NCBI RefSeq assembly: GCF_900091565.1
Contig: NZ_FMCV01000001.1
Span: 124,001 to 188,000, forward strand
Origin: Micromonospora marina
GTDB taxonomy: Bacteria; Actinomycetota; Actinomycetes; Mycobacteriales; Micromonosporaceae
Reading direction: 5' to 3'
DNA: 64,000 bases
Positions 16,064 to 22,758 of the stretch are shown here, piece by piece. The translations under genes and the position numbers were made by a program. Numbering within the stretch: position 1 is the first letter of the stretch; the number at the start of each line of letters is the position of its first letter. The notes beneath the pieces were generated by a model. The model saw nothing but the letters and a program-made list of their open reading frames with translations, was not told where the DNA came from and searched no databases.

Positions 16064-16897
16064 TCAGTCCCAGCTGTTGCCGGTCAGCTTCTCGTACACC
16101 TCGACGTAGCGGGCCCGGGTCGCCTCGACGACCTCGACCGGCACCTCCGGGGCGGGCGGCTGCCTGTCCCAGCCGCTCGCCGTGGCCCAGTCCCGCACGT
16201 ACTGCTTGTCGTAGGAGAACTGGGCGCGGCCCGGCTGGTACGACTCGGCCGGCCAGAACCGGGACGAGTCGGAGGTGAGCACCTCGTCGCCGAGGACGAG
16301 CGTGCCGTCCGCCGCCCAGCCCAGCTCCAGCTTGGTGTCCGCGATCAGGATGCCCCGCTCGGCGGCGATCTCCGCGCCGCGCCGGTAGACGTCGACGGTG
16401 ATCTGCCGCAGCCGCTCGGCGACCTCCGGCCCGACCTTGTCCGCCACCTGCTCGTACGTGATGGGCTCGTCGTGTTCGCCGGTGGGCGCCTTGGTCGTCG
16501 GTGTGAAGATCGGCTCGGGCAGGATCGACGCCTCCACCAGGCCGCGGGGCAGCGGCACACCGCAGACCGAGCCGGTGCGCTGGTACTCGGCGAAGCCGCT
16601 GCCGGTCAGGTAGCCCCGGGCCACGCACTCGACCGGCACCATCTCCAGCCGCCGGCAGCGGATCGCCCGGCCGGCGAACTCGGCCGGCACGTCCGTCGCG
16701 GAGATCACATGGTTCGGCACCAGGTCGGCCAGCTGCTCGAACCACCACAGCGACAGCGCGGTGAGCAGGCGGCCCTTGTCCGGGATCGGGGTCGGCAGCA
16801 CCACGTCGTAGATGGAGACGCGGTCGGTGGCGACCAGGATCAGGTCCTCGCCGTCGGCGTAGACGTCCCGGACCTTGCCCGAGTGCAGAAGTTCCAC
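16064..16897 (-). CDS. purC: Phosphoribosylaminoimidazole-succinocarboxamide synthase
   Basis: 277 residues. PurC condenses CAIR with aspartate using ATP in purine synthesis. The chain begins VELLHSGKVRDVY, the standard SAICAR synthetase start with the ATP-contacting GKVRD; ARGYLTGSGFAEYQ, LPEPIFTPTTKAP and DTKLELG with DEVLTSDSSRFW are the family signatures. GTG 16897 has TGTACT 6 bases upstream and no Shine-Dalgarno. Other purine genes are not in the window, as is common in actinomycetes. It is convergent with glpK (3 bp apart). Confidence 0.95.
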   Translation of the reverse strand: MELLHSGKVRDVYADGEDLILVATDRVSIYDVVLPTPIPDKGRLLTALSLWWFEQLADLVPNHVISATDVPAEFAGRAIRCRRLEMVPVECVARGYLTGSGFAEYQRTGSVCGVPLPRGLVEASILPEPIFTPTTKAPTGEHDEPITYEQVADKVGPEVAERLRQITVDVYRRGAEIAAERGILIADTKLELGWAADGTLVLGDEVLTSDSSRFWPAESYQPGRAQFSYDKQYVRDWATASGWDRQPPAPEVPVEVVEATRARYVEVYEKLTGNSWD

Positions 16898-17020
16898 GGC
16901 GCTAGTACACCATGACCGGCGTGGGCCGCCGGGCGCGCCCACCAGCCGTCCCGCCCGGCGTTGACACCCGGCCGGGTACCGGTGAAATGATCCGTCCACC
17001 CCACCTTCGGAGAGAGACCC

Positions 17021-18346
17021 GTGCGCGCTCCGCAGTCCGTACCCCGTCCCGGGCTCGCCCGGCGACGGTTCCTCGGCGCGCTCACCGGGCTGCCGCTCGC
17101 CGCCGGCGGGCTGCCGCTGCTCGCCGGGTGCAGCCCGGAGGAGGTGGCCGCCGACGACGGCCCGATCGAGCTGTCCGTGTTCTGGTGGGGCGGCGCCCGC
17201 CGGGCCGCGGCCACCGAGCAGGCGCTGCGGCTGTACTCGCAGCAGAACCCGCGGGTCAGCTTCCGGGTCACCTGGCAGGGGCTGGGCGGCTACTACGACC
17301 GGATCGCCACCCAGGCCACCGGCGGGAACGCGCCGGACCTGTTCCAGATCGACGACACGGTGCTCGCCGAGTACGCCGGCCGGGACATCCTGCTCGACCT
17401 CACCCGGCACGTCGCCGACGAGCGGCTCGACCTGCGCGAGGTGCCGGAGCAGCTGGCCCGCTACGGCCGGGTGGACGAGCGCACGGTGGGCGTGCCGGCC
17501 GCGCAGACCAGCGCGGCGCTGGTGTTCAACCGCCGGCTGCTGCGCCGGCTGGGCCAGCCCGAGCCGCGCACCGGGATGTCCTGGAAGGAGTACGTGACCT
17601 GGGCCGCCCGGGTCACGCGCGCCTCCGGCAACCGGGTCGCGGGCACCATGGACGCCTCCGGCGACTATCGGGCGTTCTGGTTGTGGCTGCGCGGCCAGGG
17701 CCGCGAGCTGTACCGGGGTCGGCAGCTCGGTTTCAGCTCCGCCGAGCTGCTCGCCTGGTTCGAGTTCTGGGAGGTGGCGCGCTTCGACCGGGCCACACCG
17801 AGCGCCGCCCTGGTCGAGCAGGCCGACAGCGGCGAGCTGGCCCGCCAGCTCGTGGTCACCGGGCACACCGCTGCGTCCTTCGCCTGGTCGCACCAGCTGC
17901 CCGAGTTGCAGAACCTGACCGAGGACGAGCTGGGCGCGGTCGCCTTCCCGGGTACGCCCGCCGCCCAGTGGCCGCGCGCCTCGATGTACTGGGCCGGTTT
18001 CCGGGGGACCCGCCACCCGGAGGCGGTGGTGGACGTGCTCGGCTTCCTGACCACGAACGTGGCCGCCGGCCGGCTCCTCGGCGTCGAGCGCGGTCTGAAC
18101 GCCAGCCGGCAGGTACGCTCGTTCGTCGTCGCGGAGGTGACCGGCCGGGCCGAGAAGCGCATGGCCGCGCTCGGCGCCGAGCTGGACGACCTGGCCGGCC
18201 CGTCGCCCGCACCACCGCCCAAGGGTCACGCCGAGGTGCGCACGCTGCTGATCGACGCGGCCGAGAGCATCCGCGGCAAGCGGTCCGGCGCCCGCACCGC
18301 GACCTCCCGCTTCATGGCCCAGGCGAACGCCGCGCTCGCCCGGTGA
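17021..18346 (+). CDS. Extracellular solute-binding lipoprotein (Tat-type), family 1
   Basis: 441 residues. The N-terminus has a twin-arginine motif (RRRFLG, 14-19), a hydrophobic region and a lipobox LLAGC with Cys37, so it should be exported folded and lipid-anchored outside the membrane. The mature part (SVFWWGGARRAAATEQALRL, GNAPDLFQID) resembles sugar-binding proteins of ABC importers. No permease or ATPase genes flank it, so it is an orphan or works with a distant system. GTG 17021 has GGAGAGAG upstream. It is divergent from purC. Ligand unknown. Confidence 0.88.
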   Translation: MRAPQSVPRPGLARRRFLGALTGLPLAAGGLPLLAGCSPEEVAADDGPIELSVFWWGGARRAAATEQALRLYSQQNPRVSFRVTWQGLGGYYDRIATQATGGNAPDLFQIDDTVLAEYAGRDILLDLTRHVADERLDLREVPEQLARYGRVDERTVGVPAAQTSAALVFNRRLLRRLGQPEPRTGMSWKEYVTWAARVTRASGNRVAGTMDASGDYRAFWLWLRGQGRELYRGRQLGFSSAELLAWFEFWEVARFDRATPSAALVEQADSGELARQLVVTGHTAASFAWSHQLPELQNLTEDELGAVAFPGTPAAQWPRASMYWAGFRGTRHPEAVVDVLGFLTTNVAAGRLLGVERGLNASRQVRSFVVAEVTGRAEKRMAALGAELDDLAGPSPAPPPKGHAEVRTLLIDAAESIRGKRSGARTATSRFMAQANAALAR

Positions 18347-18355
18347 CCCGCCCCA

Positions 18356-18376
18356 CCCCGCCCGGCACGGGCGGGG
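18356..18376. terminator. Bidirectional hairpin terminator
   Basis: CCCCGCCCG (18356-18364) and CGGGCGGGG (18368-18376), 3-base loop, between the convergent lipoprotein and small membrane-protein genes. No U-tract, as is usual at this GC content. Confidence 0.55.
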
Positions 18377-18387
18377 CGGGCAGGGCG

Positions 18388-18636
18388 TCAGCGCGGGGGG
18401 CGGTTGCGCCGGTTGCGGGTGAGCAGCACCACCAGCAGGACGATGCCGCCGACCACCACGAGGCAGCAGAGCAGGCCGAGGAGCCCGAACCCGCCACGGG
18501 AGCGCCGGCGCGCCGCCTCCACCACGATCTCGCCGGTGCCCGACGACGCCCAGGCCGCGACCGGTACGAAGACCGAGAGCACGACCGTACCGAGGACCGC
18601 GCCCAGGCGGCCCCACCACTTGTTCCATGCAGACAT
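18388..18636 (-). CDS. Small membrane protein, 82 residues
   Basis: The protein has a signal-like N-terminus (WGRLGAVLGTVVLSVFVPVAAWAS), a short extracytoplasmic segment, and one strong transmembrane helix (FGLLGLLCCLVVVGGIVLLVVLL) followed by a basic tail TRNRRNRPPR. The family is unrecognised; this shape is common among small actinobacterial envelope proteins. Start ATG 18636 was chosen because longer readings in this frame run antisense through the MFS gene and are out of character. It is divergent from the MFS gene across about 100 bp. Confidence 0.72.
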   Translation of the reverse strand: MSAWNKWWGRLGAVLGTVVLSVFVPVAAWASSGTGEIVVEAARRRSRGGFGLLGLLCCLVVVGGIVLLVVLLTRNRRNRPPR

Positions 18637-18711
18637 GACCCCATCCTGGCCGAGACCCGCAACCGGGGCACGGCGGACCGGGCGGATGTCGCCGGGCACG
18701 ACAAAATAGCC

Positions 18712-18723
18712 GTCCATTTGGAC
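18712..18723. promoter_or_regulatory. Operator-like palindrome GTCCA-TT-TGGAC
   Basis: Perfect 5-bp arms with a 2-base centre, 3 bp upstream of TAAGGT (18727-18732), the likely -10 of the MFS gene, and so within the -10/-35 spacer. It is the natural candidate site for the TetR repressor encoded by the next gene. Confidence 0.55.
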
Positions 18724-18738
18724 TGTTAAGGTTCCCTG

Positions 18739-20271
18739 GTGACCTCCACCCGGCCCTCGATCCCCGCACCGGCCCTCGCCGGAAAGCGGGAATGGGCAGC
18801 CCTCGTGGTACTCGTCCTCGTGGTCCTTCTCCTGGCCGTCGACGGGACCGTCCTCTACCTCGCGGTCCCGTCGTTGACGGCGGACATCGGGCCCACCGCG
18901 ACGCAGATCCTGTGGATCGGGGACATCTACGCCTTCGTGCTCGCCGGGCTCCTGATCACGATGGGCAACCTGGCCGACCGGATCGGCCGCAAGCGGCTGC
19001 TGATGATCGGCACGGTGGGGTTCGGCTCGGCGTCCGTGCTGGCGGCCTTCGCCACCACCCCGGAAGTGCTGATCGCGGCCCGCGCGCTTCTCGGCCTGGC
19101 CGGCGCCACGTTGATGCCGTCGACGCTCTCCATCGTCCGGTCGATGTTCGCCGATCGCGCGCAGCGGGCCCGGGCCATCGCGCTCTGGTCGGCCGGGGCC
19201 ACCGCCGGGGCCGCGCTCGGCCCGCTGGTGGGCGGCGCACTGCTGGAGCGCTTCTGGTGGGGATCGGTCTTCCTGATCAACGTGCCGGTGATGGTGCTGG
19301 CGCTGGTGGCCGGATGGCTGCTGCTGCCGGAGTCGAAGGGCGAGGCGCCGGCACGGATCGACGTCGGCTCCTCGGCGCTGTCCATCGTCACGATCGTCCC
19401 CCTCGTCCTCGCCCTCAAGCGCCTGTTCAGTGACGGCGCCGACGCCCTCACCGTGGCAGCCGCCGCGGCCGGGCTGCTGGCCGGATGGTGGTTCGTGCGG
19501 CGGCAGAACCGGCTGGAGGTGCCGCTGCTCGACGTCTCGCTGTTCAAGGTGCCGGCGTTCTCGGGCGCGCTGGCCGCCAACGTGCTGGCCATCTTCGGTT
19601 TCCTGGGGCTGCTGTTCTTCTTCTCCCAGTACCTCCAGCTGGTCCGGGGCTTCGGTCCCCTGCAGGCAGGCGTCGCCGAGCTGCCCGGGACACTCGCCGC
19701 GGTGCTCGTCGTGGCGCTGATCGGCATCCTGCTGTCGCGGCTGGGGGCGGGCCGCGCGATCGCGCTGGGACTGCTGGTCGCCGCCGTCGGGCTCGCCGTC
19801 ATGGGCGCGAGCGTCGACCTCCGCAGTTACTGGGGCCTGGGCATCGGCCTCGCCGTCATCGGGCTCGGCATCGGTGTCGCCATGACACTCTCGACGGACG
19901 CCGTCGTCGGCGCCGTCCCGGAGCGACGCGCGGGCGCCGCGTCGGCGGTGGCCGAGACGGCGTACGAGCTGGGCGGAGCGCTCGGCATCGCCGTCCTCGG
20001 CTCGTTGCACGGGCTGCTCTACCGCTCGTCGCTGACCCTCCCCGCCGGGACCACCGCCGCCGATCGGGCGCTGGCGGAGGACTCCCTGGCCGCGGCCGTG
20101 TACGGGTCACCGTCGCCCGGCGTCGTGGCCGCGGCGCAGGACGCCTTCGCCCAGGCGATGCAGTCCGCCACCTTCGTCGCCGCCGTGATCCTGGTCGGCG
20201 CCTCGGTGGTGGCCTGGAGGATCATCCCCTCCGAGCCCGTGCCTGCCGGAGGTGTCCGTGCCGAGCACTGA
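18739..20271 (+). CDS. MFS multidrug exporter, DHA2 (14-helix) family
   Basis: 510 residues, about 14 membrane helices. LAVDGTVLYLAVPSLTADI is the DHA2 helix-1 motif (D for antiport), GNLADRIGRKRLLMIG is the loop 2-3 motif A, and GPLVGGALLERFWWG is motif C of drug:proton antiporters. It probably exports hydrophobic or cationic drugs. GTG 18739 lies 6 bases after TAAGGT and lacks a Shine-Dalgarno. The downstream tetR overlaps its stop codon, and a palindrome at 18712-18723 could let the repressor close the promoter. Confidence 0.93.
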   Translation: MTSTRPSIPAPALAGKREWAALVVLVLVVLLLAVDGTVLYLAVPSLTADIGPTATQILWIGDIYAFVLAGLLITMGNLADRIGRKRLLMIGTVGFGSASVLAAFATTPEVLIAARALLGLAGATLMPSTLSIVRSMFADRAQRARAIALWSAGATAGAALGPLVGGALLERFWWGSVFLINVPVMVLALVAGWLLLPESKGEAPARIDVGSSALSIVTIVPLVLALKRLFSDGADALTVAAAAAGLLAGWWFVRRQNRLEVPLLDVSLFKVPAFSGALAANVLAIFGFLGLLFFFSQYLQLVRGFGPLQAGVAELPGTLAAVLVVALIGILLSRLGAGRAIALGLLVAAVGLAVMGASVDLRSYWGLGIGLAVIGLGIGVAMTLSTDAVVGAVPERRAGAASAVAETAYELGGALGIAVLGSLHGLLYRSSLTLPAGTTAADRALAEDSLAAAVYGSPSPGVVAAAQDAFAQAMQSATFVAAVILVGASVVAWRIIPSEPVPAGGVRAEH

Positions 20272-20833
20272 ACGTCGTCCGGTCCGCGATCGCGCACGTA
20301 CCCGGCGGGCCGTGCTGGACGCCGCCGAACGGGTGATCACGCAGCACGGCGCCAAAGTCAGCCTGGCCGCCATCGCCCAGGAGGCGGGTGTCACCAAGAG
20401 CGGCCTGATGCATCACTTCCCCTCCCGCGAGGACCTGTTCGCCGCCCTGGTCGAGCACGTGATCATCCGCTTCCGGGAGGAGGTGGACGCCCACGTCGAC
20501 CCCGGCGACGACCGGCCCGGCGCCTTCACCCGCGGCTACGTGCGCGCCCTCACCGGAGACAGCGCGTACCTGGCGGAACTGGGCAGCGCCACCGGCCTGC
20601 TCGCGCAGCTCGGCATCGACAGCATGGAACACGTGCTCGCGGTGGACCCCGAGGACCCGGCGCGCTGGAACCGCGCCTTCGAGGCCGACGGCCTGCCGCC
20701 GGGCCGCGTCTGGGCCGTCCGGTACGCCGCGGAGGGAATCGCCATCGGCCTCGGCACCGCCTATGTCACCGACGAGCAGCTCCGGCTGGCCCGCGCGGAA
20801 CTGCTCGCCCTCACCGAGACGTACCCGGAATGA
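20258..20833 (+). CDS. TetR-family repressor of the MFS exporter
   Basis: 191 residues. The N-terminal helix-turn-helix is clear (AVLDAAERVITQHGAKVSLAAIAQEAGVTKSGLMHHFPSREDLFAALV); the C-terminal half resembles the TetR_C_37-like ligand domain of regulators such as those with VRALTGDSAYL and EGIAIGLGTAYV. Its GTG 20258 has GGAGG 5 bases upstream and lies within the end of the exporter gene (overlap 14 bp), so the two are co-translated. By context it represses its own operon and is released by a transported drug. Confidence 0.92.
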   Translation: MPSTERRPVRDRARTRRAVLDAAERVITQHGAKVSLAAIAQEAGVTKSGLMHHFPSREDLFAALVEHVIIRFREEVDAHVDPGDDRPGAFTRGYVRALTGDSAYLAELGSATGLLAQLGIDSMEHVLAVDPEDPARWNRAFEADGLPPGRVWAVRYAAEGIAIGLGTAYVTDEQLRLARAELLALTETYPE

Positions 20834-20869
20834 GTTCAGGCCCGGAATCCGTGGATTCCGGGCCTGAAC
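20834..20869. terminator. Perfect 17-bp hairpin between tetR and tRNA gene
   Basis: Arms 20834-20850 and 20853-20869 are exact reverse complements with a 2-base centre. The hairpin starts one base after the tetR stop and lies just beyond the 3' end of the minus-strand tRNA, so it can stop transcription from both sides. Confidence 0.75.
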
Positions 20870-20871
20870 GG

Positions 20872-20948
20872 TGGTAGCGGGGACAGGATTTGAACCTGCG
20901 ACCTCTGGGTTATGAGCCCAGCGAGCTACCGAGCTGCTCCACCCCGCG
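20872..20948 (-). tRNA. tRNA-fMet (anticodon CAT), CCA encoded
   Basis: 77 nt. It begins CGCGGGG and ends CCCCGCT-A-CCA; the first base pair is C1:U72, unpaired as in initiators. The anticodon arm CTGGG-CTCATAA-CCCAG carries the three G:C pairs typical of initiator tRNA, and the T-arm GCAGGTTCAAATCCTGT is normal. A second copy lies 115 bp upstream at 21064-21137. Confidence 0.95.
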
Positions 20949-21026
20949 TCGGCTCGTACAGCTTATCGCACCCCGATCCTGGAGATCAGCCGGGTACCCG
21001 ATCCCGCCGGCGTCGGGCGGAAACGG

Positions 21027-21056
21027 CGAAGGCCCCGGAGAAATCCGGGGCCTTCG
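21027..21056. terminator. 12-bp hairpin between the two initiator tRNA genes
   Basis: CGAAGGCCCCGG (21027-21038) and CCGGGGCCTTCG (21045-21056), loop AGAAAT. It sits 8 bases beyond the 3' end of the upstream tRNA copy on the minus strand, so the two tRNA genes are probably separate transcription units. Confidence 0.65.
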
Positions 21057-21063
21057 TCACGAG

Positions 21064-21137
21064 TAGCGGGGACAGGATTTGAACCTGCGACCTCTGGGTT
21101 ATGAGCCCAGCGAGCTACCGAGCTGCTCCACCCCGCG
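21064..21137 (-). tRNA. tRNA-fMet (anticodon CAT), CCA not encoded
   Basis: 74 nt and identical to the other copy through the discriminator base, but followed by CTC rather than CCA. CCA must be added after transcription. Initiator features are the same: C1:U72 mismatch and three G:C pairs in the anticodon stem. Confidence 0.95.
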
Positions 21138-21187
21138 TCGGCTCGACAACCGTAGCGCACCGACAGGGGGAGGCGCAAAACGGGTAC

Positions 21188-22114
21188 TCAGTCCAGCCAC
21201 CGCCGGATCGCCTCGACCGCCCGGCGGCTGTCCGCGTCGAACTGGGCGCGCTGGGTCGAGGTGCTCTCCCAGCCCTGTTCCCACAGCACCGTCACCACGT
21301 CGCCGGAGCGCACCGCGCGTACCAGGTGCACCTCGTCCCCGCCGCTCGGATCACCGTTGGCGTCCCGGTACGGCGTCCGCGTCTCGAACAGCACCGACTC
21401 GTCCCCGTACCCGCTGTCGGGCAGCAGCCGCTGCCGCACCGTCACCGGCGGCGTGCCCCGGGCGGGCTGCTCGGGGCAGGCCCGCACCGCCGCGCGCAGC
21501 TCGGCCAGCGCGGCGCCGGCACCCCCGGCACGGTAGATCGTGATGCTGTGCCGGTAGGTGCCGGACGGCACCTCGTCCGCCGCCGCGCCGGTCCGGCGGT
21601 ACGGCAGCGACCGGGCCCGCTGCGTCACCACCCGCTCGTCTCCGGGCGTCGCGCCGCACAGCGCCGGCAGGACCGGTCCCGGGCCGAAGTAGTTGCCCGT
21701 GCCGGCGTCGTTCGCGGCGGGCAGCACGAAGAACGCCCGGTCCGGAATGGTGACCGGGGTCGCCGCGGCCGGAGACGTGGTGGTCACGACCGGGCTCCGC
21801 GAGCCGGGGGTACGCCCGACCGACGGCGACGGCGTGGTGGGCGACGGGGCGACCGAGGGCGCGGCGGACGACGGCTGCGGGGTGGGCGTACCCGCGGGGG
21901 GTGGAACCGGATCGGGCCCCGGCCCGGCGGCGAGCACCAGCTGGCTTCCGGCCACCGTGCCCGCGACCAGCCCGGCGGCGGCCAGGACGGTGATCGCGGC
22001 GCGGCGCCGGGCCCAGCGGTCGGCGCTGCGGCGCAGCCGGTCCGGCGCCGGCAGGACCCGCTCGTCGGTGTCGGCGGCGAGGGAGCGGTAGTAGCGGTGC
22101 AGTTCACGCGACAT
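21188..22114 (-). CDS. Single-pass membrane protein, putative anti-sigma partner of the SigE-type ECF
   Basis: 308 residues. A cytoplasmic segment of about 38 residues (MSRELHRYYRSLAADTDERVL) precedes one transmembrane helix (AAITVLAAAGLVAGTVAGSQLVLA), a Pro/Thr/Ser-rich linker of about 60 residues, and an extracytoplasmic domain. There is no zinc-binding HxxxCxxC motif. Its ATG 22114 lies inside the end of the ECF sigma gene (overlap 11 bp). The layout is that of an anti-sigma factor with an outside sensor; this role is inferred from position. A longer reading from 22144 is less likely. Confidence 0.75.
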   Translation of the reverse strand: MSRELHRYYRSLAADTDERVLPAPDRLRRSADRWARRRAAITVLAAAGLVAGTVAGSQLVLAAGPGPDPVPPPAGTPTPQPSSAAPSVAPSPTTPSPSVGRTPGSRSPVVTTTSPAAATPVTIPDRAFFVLPAANDAGTGNYFGPGPVLPALCGATPGDERVVTQRARSLPYRRTGAAADEVPSGTYRHSITIYRAGGAGAALAELRAAVRACPEQPARGTPPVTVRQRLLPDSGYGDESVLFETRTPYRDANGDPSGGDEVHLVRAVRSGDVVTVLWEQGWESTSTQRAQFDADSRRAVEAIRRWLD

Positions 22115-22613
22115 CGTTGACCTCCAGCTCCTCGGCGGTGACACCGGGCAACAGCTCGGCCAGCCGGGCCCGTCCCCGGGACAGCCAGGACTTCACCGTG
22201 CCGGTGGGTACGCCGGCCTCCCGGGCGATCTCCTCCACCGGCAGGTCGAACAGGTAGTGCAGGGCGAGCGCCTGCCGGTGCCGGGTCGGCAGCTGCCGCA
22301 GCGCCGCGACCAGCAGCACGGTGTCCTCGCCGGGCGGTTCGACGTCGGGCGGCGGGCCGGTACGGCCGGCCGCGAGGCGCCACCCGCGCAGCCGCCGGAA
22401 CCGGTCGGTCGCCAGCCGGCTGATCACCAGCCGCAGCCACGCCTCCGGCGCGGGATGGCAGGCGAGCTTCGCCCACTGCCGCCAGGCCCGGGCGTACGCC
22501 TCCTGCACGAGATCCTGGGCCTCGGCCGGGTCGCCCGCCACCGCGTAGCCGTACCGGACGGCCCGCCCCGACGTGCTGCGGTAGAAGTCGTCGAAACTGT
22601 CCGCGTCCCGCAT
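22104..22613 (-). CDS. SigE-family ECF sigma factor
   Basis: 169 residues. Region 2 is FDDFYRSTSGRAVRYGYAVAGDPAEAQDLVQEAYARAW and region 4 is LPTRHRQALALHYLFDLPVEEIAREAGVPTGTVKSWLSRGRARL; together they match the SigE-like group common in actinomycetes. ATG 22613 has GGGAGGG 6 bases upstream; the reading from 22631 only adds a few residues. The overlapping downstream gene is a probable membrane partner. Signal and regulon unknown. Confidence 0.92.
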   Translation of the reverse strand: MRDADSFDDFYRSTSGRAVRYGYAVAGDPAEAQDLVQEAYARAWRQWAKLACHPAPEAWLRLVISRLATDRFRRLRGWRLAAGRTGPPPDVEPPGEDTVLLVAALRQLPTRHRQALALHYLFDLPVEEIAREAGVPTGTVKSWLSRGRARLAELLPGVTAEELEVNDVA

Positions 22614-22699
22614 GTGCCCTCCCGCCCCCACATGTTCACCTGCACTGTTGACGGCGCGGTGGGGTGCGGGGTTGCGGCCCGGGAGGTCGGTTTCACGAC

Positions 22700-22748
22700 A
22701 CGAGCCCGTGGTCCGGGTGACCGTTGCGGTCCCGGACCACGGGCTCGT
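22700..22748. terminator. Long perfect hairpin after the UPF0182 gene
   Basis: Arms 22700-22717 and 22731-22748 form 18 perfect base pairs around a 13-base loop. It begins 10 bp past the UPF0182 stop on the minus strand and upstream of nothing but the ECF promoter, so it should end the UPF0182 transcript. Confidence 0.7.
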
Positions 22749-22758
22749 CAGCTCGGCG

